In this document: in pieces, positions 44,637 through 53,334 of the stretch
How the letters are laid out: every line of letters starts with the position of its first letter
Numbering within the stretch: the stretch's first letter is position 1
NCBI GenBank assembly: GCA_945897805.1
Contig: CAMDFX010000001.1
Location: 582,367-646,366, forward strand
Length of the DNA stretch: 64,000 nt
Direction of reading: 5' to 3'
Source of the DNA: Chryseobacterium gleum
GTDB lineage: Bacteria > Bacteroidota > Bacteroidia > Flavobacteriales_D > Crocinitomicaceae
Position numbers and translations under genes: made by a program
Notes under the pieces: generated by a model
Database searches by the model: none
Seen by the model: only the letters and a program-made list of their open reading frames with translations
Told to the model about the DNA's origin: nothing

Positions 44637-44858
44637 ATGTATTGGACACTAGAATTAGCATCATATTTAGAGGACGCACCTTGGCCAGCAGCAAAAGATG
44701 AGTTGATTGATTTCGCAATTCGCAATGGCTCTCCTTTAGAAGTTGTAGAAAATCTGCAAGATTTAGAGGATGAAGGTGATATTTATGAAAGTATTGAGGA
44801 AATCTGGCCGGATTATCCATCTAAAGATGACTTTCTTTTTAACGAAGATGAATATTAA
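44637..44858 (+). CDS. DUF2795 small acidic protein
   Basis: A 73-aa strongly acidic protein (MYWTLELASYLEDAPWPAAK, then DELIDFAIRNGSPLEVVENL). It matches the DUF2795 family, a short helical domain of unknown function conserved across Bacteroidetes, where the protein is nearly the same length. Own promoter and own terminator, so it is monocistronic. No regulator is visible nearby except the DtxR-type gene downstream, which has a separate promoter. Confidence 0.85.
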   Translation: MYWTLELASYLEDAPWPAAKDELIDFAIRNGSPLEVVENLQDLEDEGDIYESIEEIWPDYPSKDDFLFNEDEY

Positions 44859-44862
44859 AAAT

Positions 44863-44891
44863 AAATCCTGGTAACGTCAGGATTTTTTTTT
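44863..44891 (+). terminator. Intrinsic terminator of the DUF2795 gene
   Basis: aaatcctg (44863-44870) pairs with caggattt (44878-44885), loop of 7 nt, then T to 44891. Confidence 0.85.
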
Positions 44892-44901
44892 GACCCATTT
44901 T

Positions 44902-44932
44902 TTGTCTACATCTAACTATTAAACTATTTTTG
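44902..44932 (+). promoter_or_regulatory. Promoter of the DtxR/MntR gene, leaderless layout
   Basis: TTG at 44902-44904, 20 nt, TATTTTTG at 44925-44932. Only 4 nt separate the -7 box from the ATG at 44937, so the transcript should begin at or next to the start codon. Confidence 0.7.
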
Positions 44933-44936
44933 GGAT

Positions 44937-45605
44937 ATGTTATCAATTGCCGAGGAGAATTATATTAAACAATTGCTTTTATTGTCTTTAGAACAGGCAG
45001 GTAAAACTGGAGTTGGAACAAATGACCTTGCAATTAGTTTGGAAGTTAAGCCTTCTACTGTCAACGATATGTTGAAAAAATTAAGAAATAAGGAATTTAT
45101 TCAATTTGAGAAGTACGGAAAAATATATTTGACAGATTTGGGAAAGTCTACTGGTTTACAAATCATACGTAAACACAGACTTTGGGAGACTTTTTTATAT
45201 CAAAAATTGGATTTCACCTGGGCTGAAGTGCATGAAGTAGCAGAACAATTAGAACATATTCAGTCGCCTAAATTGGTTGAAAAGTTGGATAAATTTTTAG
45301 GATTTCCAACTTTTGACCCTCATGGAGATCCAATCCCAAATGCAAAAGGAGAAATGATGCAGCTGTCCAAAAAGTTATTGTTTGAAGCAGAAATTGGCTC
45401 TATTTGTAAAATGGTTGCAGTAAAAGATAATTCAGCAGTATTTTTGAACTATGTAATTGAAATTGGTCTTGGAATAAATAATCAGATGAAAATTATTTCA
45501 AAACAAGATTTTGATGATTCGATCGAAATTGAAGTTGATAAAAAAAGAGTGCGGGTAAGCAATAAGTTTGCGCAAAATATCTATATTGTTGCAGAAAATC
45601 AATAA
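44937..45605 (+). CDS. DtxR/MntR-family metal-dependent repressor
   Basis: A 222-aa regulator. The N-terminal winged helix (MLSIAEENYIKQLLLLSLEQ, then SLEVKPSTVNDMLKKL) is followed by a dimerisation domain with metal-ligand motifs (IIRKHRLWETFLYQ, EVHEVAEQLEHIQSP) and the PHGDPIPN segment. A C-terminal FeoA/SH3-like domain spans about 140-220. It should sense Mn2+ or Fe2+ and repress metal uptake; which metal cannot be told. The start at 44937 matches the conserved MLS-AEENY beginning. No metal transporter is adjacent. Confidence 0.9.
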   Translation: MLSIAEENYIKQLLLLSLEQAGKTGVGTNDLAISLEVKPSTVNDMLKKLRNKEFIQFEKYGKIYLTDLGKSTGLQIIRKHRLWETFLYQKLDFTWAEVHEVAEQLEHIQSPKLVEKLDKFLGFPTFDPHGDPIPNAKGEMMQLSKKLLFEAEIGSICKMVAVKDNSAVFLNYVIEIGLGINNQMKIISKQDFDDSIEIEVDKKRVRVSNKFAQNIYIVAENQ

Positions 45606-45718
45606 TTTAGACTAAATTTAGATTAATGCACACAATCAAATTATAACTATTGAAAATGGGAGAATATTAGGGAAGTTTATCGGGACTAAAAAAGGTAAAG
45701 TTAATAGCAACAATCATT

Positions 45719-45973
45719 TTGAGTGTTTTTGTGGTCATCTTCGCCATTGTTAACTGGCAAGAAATTGAAGTTGAGTTTATTTTCTTTCGTTTAAAAATGT
45801 ATGTCACTCTTTTGATAATTATTTGTCTTTCCTTAGGATATTTAATTTCATCACTTTTTGAATACAAATATTACAATCAAAAGCAAAAAGAAGTATTGGC
45901 TTTGCAAGCAGAATTGGCTGAACTGAAAAAGAGGTTTCCTGAAATGGACGATGAAGTTGTGCAGGTAAAATAG
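45719..45973 (+). CDS. LapA-like two-helix membrane protein, uncertain start
   Basis: The frame from the TTG at 45719 gives 84 aa with two hydrophobic helices (SVFVVIFAIVN, MYVTLLIIICLSLGYLISSLF) and a coiled-coil tail (KQKEVLALQAELAELKKRF), the layout of LapA/DUF1049 proteins. The 16 codons upstream (ending LKKVKLIATII) are also of LapA type but contain no ATG, GTG or TTG. An ATG further up (45656) is in the same frame but meets TAG after four codons. Either a rare start codon is used or the 5' end is damaged. LapA-like proteins act at the inner membrane; their role in this phylum is unknown. Confidence 0.6.
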   Translation: MSVFVVIFAIVNWQEIEVEFIFFRLKMYVTLLIIICLSLGYLISSLFEYKYYNQKQKEVLALQAELAELKKRFPEMDDEVVQVK

Positions 45974-46029
45974 GATTGAAGATTGAAGGAATAATTTTAA
46001 TTTCTATTTTCAAACTACTGGAAACAAAA

Positions 46030-46053
46030 AGAGGCTGGATAAATCCAACCTCT
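46030..46053 (-). terminator. Intrinsic terminator of the cold-shock gene
   Basis: agaggctgga (46030-46039) and tccaacctct (46044-46053) pair at 9 of 10 positions around the loop taaa. The minus strand then runs into T (complement of 46021-46029). Confidence 0.8.
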
Positions 46054-46080
46054 AAAAGTCATTAAATAATATTCGTTAAA

Positions 46081-46272
46081 CTAAGCTTGTTTTACGTTTA
46101 CTGCATTTAAACCTTTTTTTCCTTCTTGAAGTTCGAAAGTTACCTCGTCATTTTCTCTGATTTCATCAACCAATCCTGAAACGTGAACAAAATATTCTTT
46201 GTTCGAATCTTCCTCTTTAATAAAACCGAATCCTTTAGTCTCATTAAAAAATTTTACTATACCTTTATTCAT
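46081..46272 (-). CDS. Cold-shock domain protein (CspA type)
   Basis: A 63-aa single cold-shock domain, a nucleic-acid chaperone. RNP1 is KGFGFI (residues 13-18) and RNP2 is YFVHVS (27-32). The start MNKGIVKFFNETKGFGFI is canonical. Monocistronic, with a terminator 27 nt past its stop. The upstream region is AT-rich; I could not place a convincing promoter or a cold-responsive leader structure. Confidence 0.93.
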   Translation of the reverse strand: MNKGIVKFFNETKGFGFIKEEDSNKEYFVHVSGLVDEIRENDEVTFELQEGKKGLNAVNVKQA

Positions 46273-46478
46273 GATGCAATATTAAGAATAAAGTTTGTAT
46301 AAAGTTCTTTTTATCTATTTTTTATTTTTGAAAAATTCTTTTTAATCAATACTTTTTCTGTCGGAATAGCCTATTTCATTGCATTTGGTGTATTAATAAA
46401 TAATTAATTTTTTTTTACTTTGTTGTAAATATTTAAATGAAAAATTGCAATTCTCGACAAAATCACTAATTTTAAAAC

Positions 46479-46589
46479 ATGAAAAATATGTTTGATATGT
46501 TCAAAAAAATGTCGCCTTATTTTCTTGATGTGTGGCAATATTTGATAATTATCCTAATTTTTATTCTGGCAGCTATTTTTATTCTTTAA
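46479..46589 (+). CDS. Candidate 36-aa single-pass membrane peptide
   Basis: An ATG at 46479 opens a 36-codon frame: an amphipathic N-terminus (MKNMFDMFKKMSPYF) followed by a hydrophobic helix (YLIIILIFILAAIFIL) that reaches the stop. The Lys-rich start and clean helix look like a real small membrane protein. It ends 62 nt before the ATG of the choice-of-anchor B gene. There is no ribosome-binding site or homologue to support it. The 200-nt stretch between the cold-shock gene and this ORF holds nothing else. Confidence 0.4.
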   Translation: MKNMFDMFKKMSPYFLDVWQYLIIILIFILAAIFIL

Positions 46590-46651
46590 TTACAAGCTTC
46601 TTGTGTAGATTTTCAGTCACTTTTTTACTTAATAAGTTTCAAAAAAAATAT

Positions 46652-48991
46652 ATGTTCAAAATCTCTGTTTTCTGCATTCTTTTTCCCATTTTTTCAATCG
46701 CGCAATTAAATATTGATTCAGTTTCGCATATTGATTACCAGCAACTTCATGATACTTATCTGAATGATGTTTGGGGATTTGTTGATGAATTGAATAACGA
46801 ATACGTGCTTGTAGGCGCCAGAAAAGGAACTTCAATCGTCGATATTTCTAATCCCGCCAATCCGCAGGAAGTGTTTTGGCAACCTGGAACCGAATCTATT
46901 TGGAGAGATTTAAGTTCTTGGAATAATTTCGCTTATGTAACCACCGAAGCTGAAAGTGGACTAATGATTATGGATTTAACTTCTTTGCCAGATCCTTCTG
47001 GAATTAACGTCAGTTTTTATAGTGGTGAAGTTGGCTCTGAATGGACAGCTGCACATACTTTATTTATTGACGCCAACGGTTATGCCTATATTTTTGGATC
47101 AAATAGGGGAAATGGTGGTGTAATAATTTTAGATGTTAATACCGATCCGCTCAACCCTATAGAGGTTGGAACTTTTGATAATTGGTATTGTCATGATGGT
47201 TATGTGCTCAATGATACGATGTATTTGGCCCACGTTGCTGATGGATTTGTCAGTATGGTTGATGTTACTGATAAGGCAAATCCGGTTCTTTTAGGTACAA
47301 AAAACACGAATAATAATTTTACGCACAATATTTGGACAACGCCTGATGGTAATATTGGTTTTACAACCGATGAAGTTTCAGGTGCTTTTATTGGCTCCTA
47401 TGATATGTCAGATCCGCAAAATATTGTGCAATTAGATAAAATCCAAAGTAGTCCGGGGAAAGGAGTAATTCCGCACAACACGCATTTTAGGGATAATTTT
47501 ATCATCACAAGTTATTACTCTGATGGAATAACTATTCATGATGTTACTAGGCCCTCAAATTTGGTTCAAACAGGATTTTATGATACCTATCCAGGTCAGA
47601 CAATTAATTTCGATGGTTGTTGGGGTGTTTTTCCATTTTTTCCTTCAGGCAATATAGCCGCGACAGATATTACAGAAGGACTCTACATTTTGAATCCGAC
47701 CTATACTCATGCATCATACCTTGAAGGTTTGGTCAGAAATGCTTCTGATTCAAGTCCTTTGAACAATGTTTCTGTAGTCATTGAAGGAGACGATCAGACT
47801 GAAATCAGCAAGTCCACCGGGAATTATGAAACAGGAATTATGGGGGCTGGAAACTACAACGTAACTTTTTCTAAAGTAGCTTTTTATCCTCAAACTATCA
47901 GCGTGAATTTGCAAGAGGGATTGGTAACAGAGTTAAATGTTGACTTGATTCCGATCCCACCTTTTTCATTGACTGTTACTGTTTTAGAAACTGGAACAGA
48001 ACAACCGATTTTCGAAGCGCAAGTTAAATTGGAAGCAACATTGATAACCCATGAACAAGTGTCAAACGGTTTGGGAGAAACCAATTTTAATCTTTTTTAC
48101 AGTGAAACTTATAAAGTTACTTGCGGTAAATGGGGATTGGTTACTTTCTGCGACGAAATTGATATTAATCAATCGACAGGTAACATTATAATTCATTTAG
48201 AAAAAGGGATTTATGATGATTTTTCTTTTGATTTTGGTTGGACTGCAACAAAAACTTCCTTAGTTTCCTCTGGTGAATGGGTGAGAGGAAATCCAAATCC
48301 AACTTCGACTTTGAGTGCTCCTGCAGATGACGCCCAATTTGACTGTGGCGATTTTGCGTATGTAACCGGAAATGATCAGAGTTTAAATCCTGATGCGGAT
48401 GATGTTGATAAAGGACGAGTTACCTTGTATTCTCCTATTTTCGATTTAACAACATACGCAAATCCATACTTGAATTATACAAGATGGTTTTTTAATTTCC
48501 ATGGTCCATTGCCTCCAGCTGATGATACCTTAGAAATCATATTGTCAAATGGAATTACTTCTATTTTGATTGACAGTCAAGCTTCTGAAGATGCGGCATT
48601 TTATCAATGGACGCCTAAAAGTATTCACGTTTCAGATTTCATGACACCAACTGCAAATATGCAATTAATTGTTACTGTTTCTGATGATGATCCAGCTGTA
48701 AACATTACAGAAGCTGGGATAGATTTCTTTAGTGTTTCTGAAACAAGTATTTTGGAAACAGAAGAAAATTCCTCTTCAAAAAACACTATCTTTCCTATAC
48801 CAACAAATGGAGTTGTGTCTATTGTGCAGACAGAAATATCTAAAAACTGGAAAGTATATTCTGTAGACGGAAAAGTTTTGCAAAGTACTGAAATTCATTC
48901 AGATAAAATTGAAATTGATTTGTCTTCATTTCAATCTGGAGTATACATAATCCAATCAGATCAAGAAATTTACAGAGTTATCAAAGAATAA
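46652..48991 (+). CDS. Choice-of-anchor B protein with T9SS sorting domain
   Basis: A 779-aa secreted protein from the ATG at 46652, which gives a proper signal peptide (MFKISVFCILFPIFSIAQ); the frame extends 120 nt upstream but without one. Residues about 20-365 are LVIVD-type beta-propeller repeats (DDVWGF, GTSIVDISNPANPQEVF, GFVSMVDVTDKANPVLLG) of the choice-of-anchor B family. Then follow one carboxypeptidase-regulatory domain (LEGLVRNASDSSPLNNVSVV), a second similar one, a beta domain with TWYF-like jelly-roll features, and a T9SS C-terminal domain (FPIPTNG ... SGVYIIQSDQEIYRVIKE). A surface or extracellular role is likely; no activity is known. Confidence 0.88.
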   Translation: MFKISVFCILFPIFSIAQLNIDSVSHIDYQQLHDTYLNDVWGFVDELNNEYVLVGARKGTSIVDISNPANPQEVFWQPGTESIWRDLSSWNNFAYVTTEAESGLMIMDLTSLPDPSGINVSFYSGEVGSEWTAAHTLFIDANGYAYIFGSNRGNGGVIILDVNTDPLNPIEVGTFDNWYCHDGYVLNDTMYLAHVADGFVSMVDVTDKANPVLLGTKNTNNNFTHNIWTTPDGNIGFTTDEVSGAFIGSYDMSDPQNIVQLDKIQSSPGKGVIPHNTHFRDNFIITSYYSDGITIHDVTRPSNLVQTGFYDTYPGQTINFDGCWGVFPFFPSGNIAATDITEGLYILNPTYTHASYLEGLVRNASDSSPLNNVSVVIEGDDQTEISKSTGNYETGIMGAGNYNVTFSKVAFYPQTISVNLQEGLVTELNVDLIPIPPFSLTVTVLETGTEQPIFEAQVKLEATLITHEQVSNGLGETNFNLFYSETYKVTCGKWGLVTFCDEIDINQSTGNIIIHLEKGIYDDFSFDFGWTATKTSLVSSGEWVRGNPNPTSTLSAPADDAQFDCGDFAYVTGNDQSLNPDADDVDKGRVTLYSPIFDLTTYANPYLNYTRWFFNFHGPLPPADDTLEIILSNGITSILIDSQASEDAAFYQWTPKSIHVSDFMTPTANMQLIVTVSDDDPAVNITEAGIDFFSVSETSILETEENSSSKNTIFPIPTNGVVSIVQTEISKNWKVYSVDGKVLQSTEIHSDKIEIDLSSFQSGVYIIQSDQEIYRVIKE

Positions 48992-49067
48992 TTGTTAACG
49001 CAATTTTTTTAAGTTCAACGAAATGGTAAATTTGAAAATGTATCTTTGTTAATCAAAATTAGAAAAA

Positions 49068-50018
49068 TTGTCATATCCAATAGAAATATCAATTGTAGTT
49101 CCATTATACAACGAAGTTGAATCTTTGCCTGAATTACATGAATGGATTTCCAAAGTGATGGATTCCAATAAACTAACTTATGAATTGATTTTCATTGATG
49201 ATGGAAGTAAAGATGGTTCGTGGAATGAAGTTGAAAAATTAAAGCAAATTAATCAATTTGTTAGAGGAATCAAATTTCAAAGAAATTACGGAAAATCAGC
49301 TGCTCTACAAAAAGGCTTTGAAGCTGCAAATGGAAGGGTTGTAATAACCATGGATGCTGATTTACAAGATAGTCCCGATGAAATTCCAGCGCTTTACAAA
49401 ATGATTGTTGAGGATGAATTTGATGTTGTTTCAGGTTGGAAAAAGAAAAGATATGACCCGTTAACCAAAACTATTCCAACGAAACTATACAATTGGGCAG
49501 CTAGAAAATTAACCGGAATTTACCTACATGATTTCAATTGCGGTTTAAAAGCATATAAATACGAGGTTGTCAAAAGTATTGAACTGTACGGAGATATGCA
49601 TAGATATATTCCACCATTGGCAAAATTTGCTGGTTTTTCTAAAATTGGAGAAAAGGTAGTCGAGCACAGGGCTAGAAAATTCGGAACAACAAAATTTGGA
49701 CTAAATAGATTTTTAAACGGCCCTTTAGATTTACTTTCTGTTGTGTTTATGGGGAAATTTGGAAAGAAACCAATGCATTTTTTTGGTGCAATTGGAACTT
49801 TACTTTTCATCATTGGATTTGGTTTTACTTTTTACCTAGTCATTGACAAATTATTTTTCGACCAAACAGCCAAACTTTTAGCGCAAAGAACCGAATTTTT
49901 TGTTGCACTTGCAGCTATGATTATGGGCGTTCAATTTTTTCTAGCTGGTTTTTTGGCAGAACTTGTTGGACGAAATTCCTCTTCTAGAAACAATTATTTG
50001 ATTGAAAAAGAAGTCTAA
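49068..50018 (+). CDS. Polyprenyl-phosphate glycosyltransferase (DPM1/GtrB type, GT2)
   Basis: A 316-aa membrane glycosyltransferase. The catalytic GT2 domain shows IVVPLYNEVESLPELHEWIS, FIDDGSKDGS and MDADLQDSPDEIP. Two C-terminal helices (AIGTLLFIIGFGFTFYLVI and FFVALAAMIMGVQFFLAGF) fit the DPM1/GtrB group that transfers a sugar from a nucleotide to undecaprenyl phosphate. The start is a TTG at 49068; no nearer ATG fits and the sequence from MSYPIEIS is full length. A -7 like TATCTTTG lies at 49041-49048. Coupled to the HAD gene by TAATG. Confidence 0.9.
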   Translation: MSYPIEISIVVPLYNEVESLPELHEWISKVMDSNKLTYELIFIDDGSKDGSWNEVEKLKQINQFVRGIKFQRNYGKSAALQKGFEAANGRVVITMDADLQDSPDEIPALYKMIVEDEFDVVSGWKKKRYDPLTKTIPTKLYNWAARKLTGIYLHDFNCGLKAYKYEVVKSIELYGDMHRYIPPLAKFAGFSKIGEKVVEHRARKFGTTKFGLNRFLNGPLDLLSVVFMGKFGKKPMHFFGAIGTLLFIIGFGFTFYLVIDKLFFDQTAKLLAQRTEFFVALAAMIMGVQFFLAGFLAELVGRNSSSRNNYLIEKEV

Positions 50019-50569
50019 TGATGGGTTTGTTTGATGCAGATAAAACTTGGTCTTTATTTCTTGACAGAGATGGAGTAATCAATGAGCGCAAAATGAATGG
50101 TTACATTTTAACCGTAGATGAATTTCAATTTTTACCACAAGCATCAGAATCAATCGCTTATTTTTCAACTGTTTTTCATCACATCTTTGTCGTCACCAAC
50201 CAACAAGGAATTTCAAAAGGATTAATGACCGAACGTAACCTTTTAGAGATACACGATTATATGTGTGTTCAAATTGAAGAAAAGGGAGGTAAAATATCTT
50301 CTTGTTATTTTGCGCCAGAGTTGAAAACGGAGTTAAATTCTTTGCGCAAACCAAATCCAGGAATGGCCATGTTAGCAAAAAGCGATTTTCCAGAAGTTGA
50401 TTTTGAAAAGTCAATTATGGTGGGTGATACAGATTCTGATATCAAATTCGGGAAAAATCTTGGCATGAAAACTGTCAGAATAAAAACTGTTGAACCAATT
50501 GGAATCAATGCCGATTTGACTGTTGAAAGTTTAAAGGAATTAATGGATTTATGGGAAAGAGAAATTTGA
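50018..50569 (+). CDS. HAD-IIIA phosphatase (GmhB/HisB-N-like)
   Basis: A 183-aa HAD phosphatase. The nucleophile and acid-base pair are D16 and D18 (LFLDRDGVIN); the remaining motifs are VVTNQQGISKG, RKPNPGM and VGDTDSDIKFGKNLG. It resembles GmhB, which removes the C7 phosphate of heptose bisphosphate, but the GmhB zinc cysteines are missing: the loop reads SSCYFAPELKTELNSLRKPN. The substrate may thus differ. It overlaps the GT2 gene by one base and the MORN-like gene by 19 nt, so the three are co-expressed. ATG at 50018 or 50021. Confidence 0.82.
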   Translation: MMGLFDADKTWSLFLDRDGVINERKMNGYILTVDEFQFLPQASESIAYFSTVFHHIFVVTNQQGISKGLMTERNLLEIHDYMCVQIEEKGGKISSCYFAPELKTELNSLRKPNPGMAMLAKSDFPEVDFEKSIMVGDTDSDIKFGKNLGMKTVRIKTVEPIGINADLTVESLKELMDLWEREI

Positions 50570-51318
50570 TATTTTACTTGTTTATTTTGCTTTTTTTGTC
50601 GACACCAATATACGCTCAGAAAAATCAAGTCGATGCGAAGGGGAGGAAACAAGGTGTTTGGGAAAAACAATATCCAAATAGTTTGGTTTTTGAGTACAAA
50701 GGCCAATTTAAAGACGATAAACCTGTTGGCACTTTTACTTATTATTACACCAATACAAAAGTTAAAGCGATTATCAAGCACAATGAAAAAACGGGTCGTT
50801 CTGAGTCGCATATGTATCACGATAACGGAGTATTGATGGCGTTTGGTATTTATCTAAATCAAAAAAAAGACAGTGTTTGGACTCAATTTGGGCCATCAGG
50901 AAGATTAAGTTACAAGGATACCTATAAAAATGGCGTTTTAAATGGTAAAATGACAGTTTATTATGTTCCCGAAGATTTGGAAGACAAGTCACAAAAAATA
51001 GCCAAAACTTGCACGTACCAGGAAGGAAAGATAGAGGGGGAAGCGATTGAGTATTTTAATACAGGTGTTGTTAAATCAAAATGTTTATACAATAAAGGTG
51101 AAAAACATGGTTTGTGTATTTTTAATCATTCGAATGGACAACCAATGATGCACGAGCACTATCGTTATGGTGTGAGATATGGTTATTTTATGGCTTTTGA
51201 TGAAACAGGAAAAGAGATTGGCAGAAAATACTACCGATATGGATCTATTTTAGAGGGAGATGAACTCAAAAAATGGATAGAAGAATGCAAATCTAAAGGG
51301 CAAAACCCTTATGATTAA
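50551..51318 (+). CDS. Exported MORN/YwqK-like repeat protein
   Basis: A 255-aa protein with a signal peptide (MGKRNLIFYLFILLFLSTPIYAQ). The rest is six or so short repeats of MORN/YwqK type (GRKQGVWEKQYPNSLVFEYK, VGTFTYYYTNTKVKAIIK, GEAIEYFNTGVVKSKCLY, GLCIFNHSNGQPMMHEHYRY). Related proteins are often labelled 'toxin-antitoxin system YwqK family antitoxin', but here the signal peptide and operon point to the envelope. Function unknown. The ATG at 50551 overlaps the HAD gene. Confidence 0.78.
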   Translation: MGKRNLIFYLFILLFLSTPIYAQKNQVDAKGRKQGVWEKQYPNSLVFEYKGQFKDDKPVGTFTYYYTNTKVKAIIKHNEKTGRSESHMYHDNGVLMAFGIYLNQKKDSVWTQFGPSGRLSYKDTYKNGVLNGKMTVYYVPEDLEDKSQKIAKTCTYQEGKIEGEAIEYFNTGVVKSKCLYNKGEKHGLCIFNHSNGQPMMHEHYRYGVRYGYFMAFDETGKEIGRKYYRYGSILEGDELKKWIEECKSKGQNPYD

Positions 51319-51431
51319 TGATTAAAACTTGATTTTTTGAAGGAATTATTCAATTTTAAATAATTATAAAACTTTTCTGTATCTTTATCGCAAAGAAATT
51401 GTTTGAAAGGTTTCTCTAAAATTTGTAACTA

Positions 51432-52115
51432 ATGCTAAAATTCAGTCGGTACAATTTATTCTTTTGCTTGTCAATATTTACGGCAATTTTTAGCTGTAAA
51501 AAGCAAGATGAATCCATCGATAAAAAAACAGAATATTTCGGACTCGAAAAGGGTAACTTTGTAGAATATGAGGTTACATATATGTTTCATGATTCATTAT
51601 TGCAAAAACATGATACCATCATTTACCAATTGAAAACATTGATTGGAGATACAATCCTTGATAATGTGGGAAGGATTGCAAGTGAATTCCATCGTTTTCA
51701 GAGAAAAAACAGCACTTTACCTTGGGAAGAAACAGATATTTGGACAGCTATTATTGTTGACAATCGCGCTGAATTGATAGAGGAAAATCAAAGAAAAGTG
51801 AAGTTAATATTTACGCTAACACTTGAAAAAGTTTGGGATATCAATGCTTTCAATAATATAGGCACTGTCGATGCATTTTATAGCTCTATTGATGAATCAA
51901 AGACCATAAATAATTTAACGTTTGAAAATACTTTGACTGTTGAGGAAGAGAATTACAAAACGTTACTTGAAACTAAAAGAAAGTTTGAAGTATATGCCAA
52001 AAATATAGGAATGATTTCTAAGACTTATAAAAATTTGCAATTCAAATTTGGATCAAGTAAGCCGATCAAAGGGGAAGAGTACTATTTTAACGTAACCAAT
52101 TACGGCGTAGAATAA
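51432..52115 (+). CDS. Lipoprotein of unknown function
   Basis: A 227-aa lipoprotein; the signal ends AIFSC with the modified Cys near residue 22. The mature chain is beta-rich and polar (GNFVEYEVTYMFHDSLL, IGDTILDNVGRIASEFHRF, NLQFKFGSSKPIKGEEYYFN). Its ending NVTNYGVE and the general pattern recall uncharacterised lipoproteins of Flavobacteriales. It lies 113 nt after the MORN-like gene and 6 nt before a glycosyltransferase. Confidence 0.65.
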   Translation: MLKFSRYNLFFCLSIFTAIFSCKKQDESIDKKTEYFGLEKGNFVEYEVTYMFHDSLLQKHDTIIYQLKTLIGDTILDNVGRIASEFHRFQRKNSTLPWEETDIWTAIIVDNRAELIEENQRKVKLIFTLTLEKVWDINAFNNIGTVDAFYSSIDESKTINNLTFENTLTVEEENYKTLLETKRKFEVYAKNIGMISKTYKNLQFKFGSSKPIKGEEYYFNVTNYGVE

Positions 52116-52121
52116 TAGCGA

Positions 52122-53258
52122 ATGAAAATAGCTTTTCTTTCCACATTTTATCCCTTTCGAGGTGGGATTGCTCAGTTTAGCGGTGCTATGTTTAGGTCCT
52201 TGGAAATAAATCACCACGTAAAAGCCTTCAATTTCAAGCGTCAATACCCTCAGGTTTTATTTCCAGGAGAAACACAGTTTGTAAAAGATGAAGATGTTGC
52301 AGATGCTATTTCTACCGAAAGAATCTTAGATTCAATTAATCCATTATCGTTTATAAAAACAGCGAAAGCAATCAATAATTTCAATCCAGAAATATTTATA
52401 TCTAGCTATTGGATGACATTTTTGGGTCCTTCGATGGGAGGAGTGGCGAAAAAATTAAATCCTTCGATTACAAAAATTGCATTGCTTCACAATGTCAAAC
52501 CGCACGAAAAAAGATTTTTTGACAAGGCTGCGACTAATTATTTTTTGAATAACCACGATGGTTTTGTTGTGCTTTCTGATGCTGTTGAAAAAGACTTACT
52601 GGAAGTTAATCCAAAAGCCAAGGTTTTGAAATTAAAACATCCCAATTACAATCATTTTGGAACTAAAATAAATCAAAAAGAAGCGATTGAAACTTTAGGG
52701 CTGGACTATGAGAAAAAAACAATTTTATTTTTTGGGATAATTAGAGAGTATAAAGGTCTAGATGTACTTATAGATGCATTTGGCAGCTTGAGTGATGAAT
52801 TTCAGTTGATTATTGCTGGAGAATGTTACGGTTCATTTGAAAAATACAGTTTACAAATCGAAAAAAATAAAAATAAAGATCGAATAAAATTACATCTAAA
52901 ATATATTTCAGACCAAGAAGTTGCAACTTTTTTTTCTGCAGCGGATGTTTGTATTTTACCATATAAATCAGCTACTCAAAGTGGAATTACTGCCATTTCT
53001 CATCACTTTTGTGTTCCAATAATTGCCACTGATGTCGGTGGACTGAAAGAAACGATAAAAAATGGTGAAAACGGATTGATAGTTGAAAGTGCAGAGACCG
53101 AAAAAATAAAATATGCGCTCGAAAAATATTTCAAAGAGGCACTAAAATTAAAATTTGAAGAAAAATTAACCGAAGAGAATGAAGAAAATTCTTGGACGAA
53201 TTTCACCAGTAAAATTGTAAGTTTTGCAACTGAAATAGGCGTAAATGCTAGAGAGTAA
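52122..53258 (+). CDS. GT4-family glycosyltransferase
   Basis: A 378-aa GT-B enzyme. The acceptor domain begins MKIAFLSTFYPFRGGIAQFS; the donor domain has KTILFFGIIREYKGLDVLID, then LIIAGECYG, CILPYKSATQSGITAISHHF and ATDVGGLKETIKNGENGLIV. This is the standard family 4 pattern (retaining, NDP-sugar). The acceptor is unknown; with the GT2 and HAD genes nearby a cell-surface glycan is plausible. It starts 6 nt after the lipoprotein gene and ends 143 nt before secDF. Confidence 0.88.
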   Translation: MKIAFLSTFYPFRGGIAQFSGAMFRSLEINHHVKAFNFKRQYPQVLFPGETQFVKDEDVADAISTERILDSINPLSFIKTAKAINNFNPEIFISSYWMTFLGPSMGGVAKKLNPSITKIALLHNVKPHEKRFFDKAATNYFLNNHDGFVVLSDAVEKDLLEVNPKAKVLKLKHPNYNHFGTKINQKEAIETLGLDYEKKTILFFGIIREYKGLDVLIDAFGSLSDEFQLIIAGECYGSFEKYSLQIEKNKNKDRIKLHLKYISDQEVATFFSAADVCILPYKSATQSGITAISHHFCVPIIATDVGGLKETIKNGENGLIVESAETEKIKYALEKYFKEALKLKFEEKLTEENEENSWTNFTSKIVSFATEIGVNARE

Positions 53259-53334
53259 ATAAAGTAAAATGAATTTTTATTCTAAATTTGGAATACCAAC
53301 TTCAAACTAATTTTAAACCTTTTTTACTGTTTAA

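Noticed and set aside
44506..44820. Minus-strand frame over the DUF2795 gene
   Set aside because: It is antisense to a recognised family with its own promoter and terminator.
46532..46651. N-terminal extension of the choice-of-anchor B protein
   Set aside because: The ATG at 46652 starts a typical signal peptide, and the upstream part overlaps the candidate small membrane ORF in another frame.
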